A stretch of 56,840 nucleotides of DNA from Elusimicrobia bacterium RIFOXYA2_FULL_39_19 (GTDB taxonomy: Bacteria; Elusimicrobiota; Endomicrobiia; CG1-02-37-114; XYA2-FULL-39-19), in NCBI GenBank assembly GCA_001800285.1, contig MGVC01000026.1, forward strand, positions 1 to 56,840. The letters run 5' to 3'. The notes beneath the pieces are model-generated. The model saw only the letters and a program-made list of their open reading frames with translations, did not search any database and was not told the DNA's origin. Shown here one piece after another: positions 52,110 through 56,840 of the stretch (the first letter of the stretch is position 1; each line of letters begins with the position of its first letter). The translations under genes were made by a program, and so were the position numbers.

Positions 52110-52630
52110 TTTGTTTCCCTTTTTGTTATTTTCTGCAATATTTTTTCTACGTTTTTGGCATCAACCCGGGTATTTATACACGGACCGTTGGGCCTTGCGT
52201 TTATTACACCAATGACGTTAAACGGGTAAACAGCCGCAATACCTTCCAATAATTCCTTTTCACAGGCTACAGCAATTATAAAATCCGGTTTAATTTCAAG
52301 AATCCATCTTTTTGCAAGTCTTCCACCGGAAGCTACCTTCGCCATTATACCAAATTTTTCCGTTAAATTCATTAGGTTTCCTATGTCGCATTTACCGCAA
52401 TTTTTACAATTTTGAATGGTTTTTAAAAGCCTGTGCTCGCAGTCATCATTTTGAAGGCAATGAGGAAGCAGTAAAAGTACATTTTCAGGCTTTTTCTTAA
52501 AGCTCTGCTGAGTTATTTTATTATTTTTTTCAATAAACCAGCGCTCCAAAGCTTCTTTTTGTTTTGGAAACAGCTTTGCCAATACGATAATCAGCGGATA
52601 TGTTATAAAACTTAAAATCCATTTTTTCAT
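52106..52630 (-). CDS. DUF116 family protein
   Basis: The 174-aa protein matches DUF116: a hydrophobic N-terminal helix, LLLLPHCLQNDDC, NCKNCGKCDIGNL with cysteines that may bind an Fe-S cluster or metal, IAVACEKELLEGIAA and the final VIGVINARPNGPC. The role of DUF116 is not established. It lies between fmt and htpX with 2-base and 4-base junctions. Confidence 0.88.
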   Translation of the reverse strand: MKKWILSFITYPLIIVLAKLFPKQKEALERWFIEKNNKITQQSFKKKPENVLLLLPHCLQNDDCEHRLLKTIQNCKNCGKCDIGNLMNLTEKFGIMAKVASGGRLAKRWILEIKPDFIIAVACEKELLEGIAAVYPFNVIGVINARPNGPCINTRVDAKNVEKILQKITKRETK

Positions 52631-52632
52631 TT

Positions 52633-53568
52633 TTATTTAAACCTGTCTCCAATCTTCATTCTTGCCCCCTGCCAGAAATCCCAGGCGGCCATTGGTTTCC
52701 TGTTTTCACGCTGAACATTTTTTATTTCCAGTAAGCTTTCTTTGCATTTTACTACAAAACCTCTGCCTTTAATCAAGGCAGTTATTTCACCTGACAGGGA
52801 TCCGGTATTGTTTTTTATTTCTTCTGTTTCTTTAAAAGGACAGGCATCAATTATCTTAAGGTTAAATATTTCTTTTTCTTCCAGCGCTGTATGCGCGCCC
52901 GGCCAGGGCCTAGTACCTTTAATTAGGTTAAATACTTCTACGGCTGTTTTTTCCTGCCAGTGTATTATTCCGTCTGACTTTTTTAAAGGCGGAGCATTGG
53001 TTACAGTCCCTGACTGTTTACTATACTTAACAGCGCTTTTTTTTATTAACTCTATTGATTCGTTCATTATTGCTATGCCTGCATTATTCATTTTCTTTTC
53101 AAGCGCCGGAAAATCATCAATTTCTTCAATATTAACTTCTTTCTGCAAAATAATATTACCTGTATCCAGCCCTTCATCAATAAAAAAACTTGTCACTCCT
53201 GTAGTATTTTCACCGTTAATAATTGCCCACTGCATGGGTGAAGCCCCGCGATATTTCGGTAACAGGGAAAAATGAATATTTATTGTCCCGTTAACAGGAA
53301 AGGAAAAAGTTTCTTTTTTAAGTATTTTACCGTAGGCTACTGCTATGGCCAGCCCGGGCTTTTCAGGTAAGGCCTTGTATTGCTCTAAATCCAGCACAGG
53401 AATGTTGTTTTTTTGAGAAAATATTTTTACCGGAGAGGAATGCATTTCCAGACCGCGCCCCGAAGGTTTGTCAGGACGGGTTACTACTGCTGTTACCTGT
53501 TCATTTTTTATAAGTTCCCTTAAAAATTCCACGGAACTATCATTAGAACCTAAAAAAACTATTTTCAT
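52633..53568 (-). CDS. fmt: Methionyl-tRNA formyltransferase
   Basis: The 311-aa enzyme formylates initiator Met-tRNA. The catalytic segment NIHFSLLPKYRGASPMQWAI (N, H and the later D in DEGLDTG) is intact, and a C-terminal OB-like domain with GTRPWPGA follows. It overlaps the upstream small membrane gene by four bases. The usual partner def is not adjacent and is not in this window. Confidence 0.97.
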   Translation of the reverse strand: MKIVFLGSNDSSVEFLRELIKNEQVTAVVTRPDKPSGRGLEMHSSPVKIFSQKNNIPVLDLEQYKALPEKPGLAIAVAYGKILKKETFSFPVNGTINIHFSLLPKYRGASPMQWAIINGENTTGVTSFFIDEGLDTGNIILQKEVNIEEIDDFPALEKKMNNAGIAIMNESIELIKKSAVKYSKQSGTVTNAPPLKKSDGIIHWQEKTAVEVFNLIKGTRPWPGAHTALEEKEIFNLKIIDACPFKETEEIKNNTGSLSGEITALIKGRGFVVKCKESLLEIKNVQRENRKPMAAWDFWQGARMKIGDRFK

Positions 53569-53888
53569 TTGCTTATTTTTCCGCGTATTTTATTAACTGC
53601 TGATATGACGGCAACAACAAGAAGGGCTGTTATCACAAACCAGAACCATACCGGCAGATTTCTGCCAAACACGGCTACGTATAAAAAAGGGGCAACTATA
53701 GTAAACCCCATAAGAAAAACCCAAATAAGCAGTTTTTCCTTTTTTCCTTTTTTTATGCATTCAACCATTTTATAGAAACTGTACCAGAACGGCGGGATTG
53801 TTACTACATATATTACTGCAAAGATATAAGGATTTATACAGTAGCTTTTTTGAATATTTGCTATCCAGGTATTTATAAATTCAATCAT
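53565..53888 (-). CDS. Small three-helix membrane protein
   Basis: The 107-aa protein has three membrane helices (about 20-40, 52-72 and 80-97) separated by basic loops (KKGKKEK). This type of short protein is common in uncultured bacteria, but I know no function. It overlaps fmt by four bases (ATGA), so it is translated with it. Confidence 0.75.
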   Translation of the reverse strand: MIEFINTWIANIQKSYCINPYIFAVIYVVTIPPFWYSFYKMVECIKKGKKEKLLIWVFLMGFTIVAPFLYVAVFGRNLPVWFWFVITALLVVAVISAVNKIRGKISK

Positions 53889-53911
53889 TTATAGCTATTC
53901 TCTTTCTGTGT

Positions 53912-55162
53912 TTATAGTAAACTCAACTGCTGGTCTGCCAGCGAATCCGCCTGCGCTACCGGCAGATTTATTTTTACAGACCCGTACAAACCGTCATAGC
54001 CTTGGGCTATGCTTACATCGCCATGCCTCATTCTGATAATAGCTTCAGCAATTCTCTGATCTGAAATAGTGTTTAATTCACTTTCTGTTAATTCAGTCAG
54101 CAGATTAATTTCAGAACCATATTTATATACCAGCCTAAAATATTCTTTTTTTATTTGTGCAGAATTTCTGCCTTTTTCAGTTACATTGCTTATAATTTCT
54201 TCCAGGGGCATTACTTTTTTGTACGGTATGCTTTCCCTGGGCTCAAACCCTTCTTCTCTGTCAGCTAATTCCTCTACTCTATGCATTACTCCGTAAGCTA
54301 TCTGTTTTTTGCACGAAGGACAGGGGTTTATTATTTCTGTAGTTTTTACCGGCTGTATTTTTACTCCGCATTCTTTATGGCCATTGTAGAAGTGCCTGCC
54401 TTCTTCCGGATAAGTTTCAATTGTATATAAAAACTTGCTGTTATCTTTTGCTATAAGCATTTCCAAAAATTCTGTGTATAAATCATCCATATCATTCACT
54501 TCAAACACATTGGCTTCTCTGCCAATTTCGGTAGGAGCGTGCGCGTCGGAGTTGGATAGCAGAGTCATAGTATCCAGCTGTGAATGACGCCAGTTCATAG
54601 ACGGGTCGCTGGAAATACCCGTTTCTATGGAATTGATATAACGGATCTGGCTGCCGAAACATTCAATCAAACTGCTAAACCCTGCATTAGACCCGAACAA
54701 AGAAAACTGCTGTTCCCAGACATGGGAAGGAACTACTATGCATTTGTCTGATATATCCATCATTAGTTTTACCAGTTCCGCACAATCCAGCGCCAGCGTA
54801 GGCCTGCCTTCAATAAGTAAATTGCCGTATCTTGATAAAACAATGTTTATTTTTTCAACAGCATTAAAATCCGGTGCAAAAATCAGGTTATGTATTTTTC
54901 TCACCTTGGCGTTTTTCTGATACATGTTGCTGACTTCCGTAACAAGAAAATAATTTACTCCGTCGTATTGGTAATGGTAATTCCCGGCAGGCTTTAAGTA
55001 TTTTTTTAATTCCTGCAGCCATAGCGGATGGGTAAAATCCGCGCTGCCTACAAGATTTACACCTTTAAGCTTTGCCCACTGGCTGATAGTAGGCACATCC
55101 ATGTCCTGGCTGGTAGCCTGTGAAAACTTTGAGTGAAGATGGAAATCAGATATTATTTTCAT
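53912..55162 (-). CDS. EndoQ-like PHP-domain endonuclease
   Basis: The 416-aa protein has an N-terminal PHP metal-binding domain (H8-x-H10, then further His/Asp in GSADFTHP, PSHVWEQQ and NSDAHAP), a zinc segment with C265, C281 and C284 (ECGVK, CPSCKKQ), and the strongly conserved GVMHRVEELADREEG, which I associate with the endonuclease Q family. EndoQ cuts DNA on the 5' side of uracil, hypoxanthine and abasic sites, so this may repair deaminated bases. Helical hairpin-like motifs end the protein. The PD-(D/E)XK gene lies one base upstream, which supports a joint DNA-processing task. Confidence 0.82.
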   Translation of the reverse strand: MKIISDFHLHSKFSQATSQDMDVPTISQWAKLKGVNLVGSADFTHPLWLQELKKYLKPAGNYHYQYDGVNYFLVTEVSNMYQKNAKVRKIHNLIFAPDFNAVEKINIVLSRYGNLLIEGRPTLALDCAELVKLMMDISDKCIVVPSHVWEQQFSLFGSNAGFSSLIECFGSQIRYINSIETGISSDPSMNWRHSQLDTMTLLSNSDAHAPTEIGREANVFEVNDMDDLYTEFLEMLIAKDNSKFLYTIETYPEEGRHFYNGHKECGVKIQPVKTTEIINPCPSCKKQIAYGVMHRVEELADREEGFEPRESIPYKKVMPLEEIISNVTEKGRNSAQIKKEYFRLVYKYGSEINLLTELTESELNTISDQRIAEAIIRMRHGDVSIAQGYDGLYGSVKINLPVAQADSLADQQLSLL

Positions 55163-55163
55163 C

Positions 55164-55946
55164 TCAAAAAGGTACCTCCTCGGGTTCTGGAACTTGTTTT
55201 ACAGGCGCTGTTTTAGCGCAATCACACTGGTCCGTAAAATCGCATATTCTGCAGAAACTTCCCGGTTTGGGAAGAAATTCTTTTTCAGCTAATATTACTT
55301 TTGCCGCATTAATAACTTTATCATAAACATTTTCCAGGTATTCTACTGTAGGTGATAAAGATAATTCCTGATAATTTTCTAAATAGATGTACATGATTTT
55401 TTCTATTTTTGTCAGCATTTTTTTTCTTACCAGAATGCCGTACATACCCAGCTGGTAATCTGTATTTAAAAATTCGTCTTTATCTGCGGGAGGTTTGCCG
55501 GTTTTATAATCAATAATTATCAGAGAACCGTCCGCGGATGTATCGATCCTGTCTACTTTACCGCAAAGCGTAATGTTAGCATCATAGGGGACTTTATAAA
55601 ATTCTTCTAAAGCTGCAGGTTTTGCTTTTATATCATGTTTATCAAAAAATGAACCCAGCATGGCGATGGCTTTTTCACCGTACGTTTTTTCTTCCAGAGT
55701 TGTTTTAAATGCTTTTTTTCTGTCCGAGCTGCTTCTCCAGGCCTTTCTGAGCAAATCCTCCAGCACCGGCTTGGTCCTCTGCTCTGTATCCGCTATAAGA
55801 AAAAAGTCTTTTAAGGCGGCATGCACGCTATTAGCCATAAGCAGTACAGGTTTTACCTTTGACGGCAATTTTTCTACGTACCTGTATTTATAGGCTTTCG
55901 GGCACTGTTCAAAAAGTTTCAACTGTGTATAACTGACCCAGATCAT
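55164..55946 (-). CDS. PD-(D/E)XK nuclease with Fe-S cluster (RecB/Cas4-like)
   Basis: The 260-aa protein belongs to the PDDEXK_1 (RecB-type) family. Active-site parts are GKVDRID, IIIDYKTGK and the following Q-L-G-M-Y-G motif. Four cysteines, C15 and C232-x2-C235-x5-C241, match the 4Fe-4S set of AddB and Cas4 nucleases. No CRISPR array or cas genes are near. It overlaps the HEAT-repeat gene by four bases and abuts the EndoQ-like gene, so the two nucleases are made together, perhaps for excision of damaged DNA ends. Confidence 0.9.
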   Translation of the reverse strand: MIWVSYTQLKLFEQCPKAYKYRYVEKLPSKVKPVLLMANSVHAALKDFFLIADTEQRTKPVLEDLLRKAWRSSSDRKKAFKTTLEEKTYGEKAIAMLGSFFDKHDIKAKPAALEEFYKVPYDANITLCGKVDRIDTSADGSLIIIDYKTGKPPADKDEFLNTDYQLGMYGILVRKKMLTKIEKIMYIYLENYQELSLSPTVEYLENVYDKVINAAKVILAEKEFLPKPGSFCRICDFTDQCDCAKTAPVKQVPEPEEVPF

Positions 55947-56728
55947 TTTTTTATTCTCGCATCAATTTTGTCTATAGCTTCTTTTGTGCATTTTACTACC
56001 GAGGCATCCTTATCATCCAAATATTTTTCAAGTTCTCTTTTTGTTTTTTTATCACCTAATTCACCCAGTGCTTCTACGGCAGACCGCCTGACGGGTGCAA
56101 TGGGGTAGCTTAAAACTTCTGTTATAAGTGCTATAGAATCCTTTATTTGCAGTTTTGCAGAAACTTTCATTGCCTCTATTTTTACACCTTCAGCAGGGTC
56201 TTTTATTTTTGCGGTAATCAATGCATACGTATCAGGAGAGCCATATTCTCCAAGCGCGCTTAAGGCATAAGTTCTGATAATCGGGTCTTCATTATTTGTT
56301 AAGTTTATTATATTTTTTAAAGAAGGTTTGTATTTAAAGCGGGCAACTACATTAAGGCAGGCCATTTTTACGCTTGGATCAGTTTCTTTTTCCAGAGTTT
56401 CTGCTACGGGTTTTACTATTTCTTCCGCGGTGCCTGTTTCATTAAGCGCATTTACAGCTGTGCGCCTGACATCAGCAGACGGGTCGGCAAGCAGTTTTAA
56501 AAATTCCGGCAAATGTTTTTTATTTCTCTGCCTAGATAATATTGTTGCGGAATTGAGCCTCACAGCAGGATTTACATCTGTTAGTTTTTCAATATCTGTT
56601 CTTGTATCTACTGCTACTTCATAATTTTTAATGGTTTTTGCTTTTACGGGCTGGGGTTTTACTTTTTCGGCGGAGTGAATGTTGGTGCTTAGGGCAAGAA
56701 TTGCTATCGCAATCCCAATTTTATTCAT
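55943..56728 (-). CDS. Secreted HEAT-repeat protein
   Basis: The 261-aa protein has a signal peptide (1-19, ending IHSAE) followed by six or so HEAT/PBS-lyase-type repeats such as NPAVRLNSATILS, SADVRRTAVNALNE and IAPVRRSAVEALGELG. These form a curved helical scaffold for protein binding in the periplasm. It is the first gene of the operon, although its periplasmic location does not match the nucleases behind it. The start is supported by GGAG nine bases upstream. Confidence 0.88.
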   Translation of the reverse strand: MNKIGIAIAILALSTNIHSAEKVKPQPVKAKTIKNYEVAVDTRTDIEKLTDVNPAVRLNSATILSRQRNKKHLPEFLKLLADPSADVRRTAVNALNETGTAEEIVKPVAETLEKETDPSVKMACLNVVARFKYKPSLKNIINLTNNEDPIIRTYALSALGEYGSPDTYALITAKIKDPAEGVKIEAMKVSAKLQIKDSIALITEVLSYPIAPVRRSAVEALGELGDKKTKRELEKYLDDKDASVVKCTKEAIDKIDARIKK

Positions 56729-56840
56729 TACACGCTCCGTTTTTTACTTATTTTAAATATTTATATCATTACATGTGTGTCCAAATTAGGAATTGAAAAA
56801 GCCTAATCCTTTTCTTATAATGGTTGATGATAAAGTCATT
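56729..56840 (-). promoter_or_regulatory. Leader region of the minus-strand operon
   Basis: The 112 bases before the HEAT gene should hold the operon promoter on the minus strand. ATATAAAT near 56756-56764 (minus strand) could be a -10, but no convincing -35 at the right distance is seen. AATTAGG (56784-56790) and CCTAAT (56802-56807) form a small inverted repeat. Confidence 0.3.

Noticed and set aside
52742-53275. 177-codon plus-strand reading frame
   Set aside because: It lies fully antisense to fmt, which is certain.
55164-55946. Cas4 nuclease of a CRISPR system
   Set aside because: No CRISPR repeats and no cas1 or cas2 in the window; the Fe-S PD-(D/E)XK pattern is shared by AddB-like and other nucleases.

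Overview
The window looks like a chromosome segment of an uncultured Gram-negative (two-membrane) bacterium. Several secreted beta-barrel proteins, a FecR-like protein, MutS/MutL, PlsY-type lipid synthesis, a FlgD-like C-terminal domain on a surface protein and many two-component and PAS proteins point that way. The mix of gene families suggests a candidate phylum around Elusimicrobia, Firestonebacteria or Omnitrophota, but this is a guess: no rRNA or ribosomal protein gene is present to settle it.

Region 1 (1-10.3 kb) is accessory. It holds an IS1380-type transposase with a perfect promoter, a 765-aa Asp-box propeller protein, a small beta-barrel gene followed by a 971-aa fibronectin-III surface protein, then an AT-rich island with an OLD-family ATPase/Toprim nuclease. 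That island is flanked on both sides by gene remnants, one of them the C-terminus of a PEP-utilising phosphotransferase. Region 2 (10.3-27 kb) mixes metabolism and signalling: a DUF47-Pit phosphate uptake pair, a MalY/PatB aminotransferase, a secreted amidase, two closely related histidine kinases, DUF2294, a gamma-carbonic-anhydrase-like protein, an esterase, YciB, RsgA, a TfoX-N protein and an EFR1 flavodoxin-ferredoxin. It also carries a second copy of the barrel-plus-surface-protein pair, a 5-TM orphan and a BRO-N protein with striking palindromes. Hairpin-rich intergenic repeats are scattered through regions 1 and 2.

Region 3 (27-38.3 kb) is a tightly packed housekeeping run, all on the plus strand: miaB, mutS, a PilZ gene, mutL, miaA, hflX, pgsA, plsY, gpsA, an HU-like gene and a MerR gene, mostly with 4-16 base overlaps. 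Two tRNA-Pro genes (GGG, CGG) follow, with odd tandem duplications of tRNA-end sequence. Region 4 (38.9-47.1 kb) continues on the plus strand: an outer-membrane barrel, acylphosphatase, an RpoD-type sigma factor, apt, tRNA-Arg(CCT), then a TPR / FecR / porin / GH57 / aroD cluster.

Region 5 (47.1-48.4 kb) is a 1.26-kb AT-rich gap between convergent gene blocks. It carries eight copies of TTTTGCCAA arranged as four inverted pairs. Region 6 (48.4-56.8 kb) is one long minus-strand operon. In transcription order it reads: secreted HEAT-repeat protein, Fe-S PD-(D/E)XK nuclease, EndoQ-like PHP nuclease, small membrane protein, fmt, DUF116, htpX, a cyclic-nucleotide-domain protein, a receiver protein with fourteen E-x-T motifs in tandem repeats, and a small membrane protein.

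The observations that seem most worth following are the repeated barrel/surface-protein cassette, the E-x-T receiver scaffold, the OLD island between two broken genes, the palindromes around and inside the BRO-N gene, the TTTTGCCAA array, and the EndoQ / PD-(D/E)XK repair pair.
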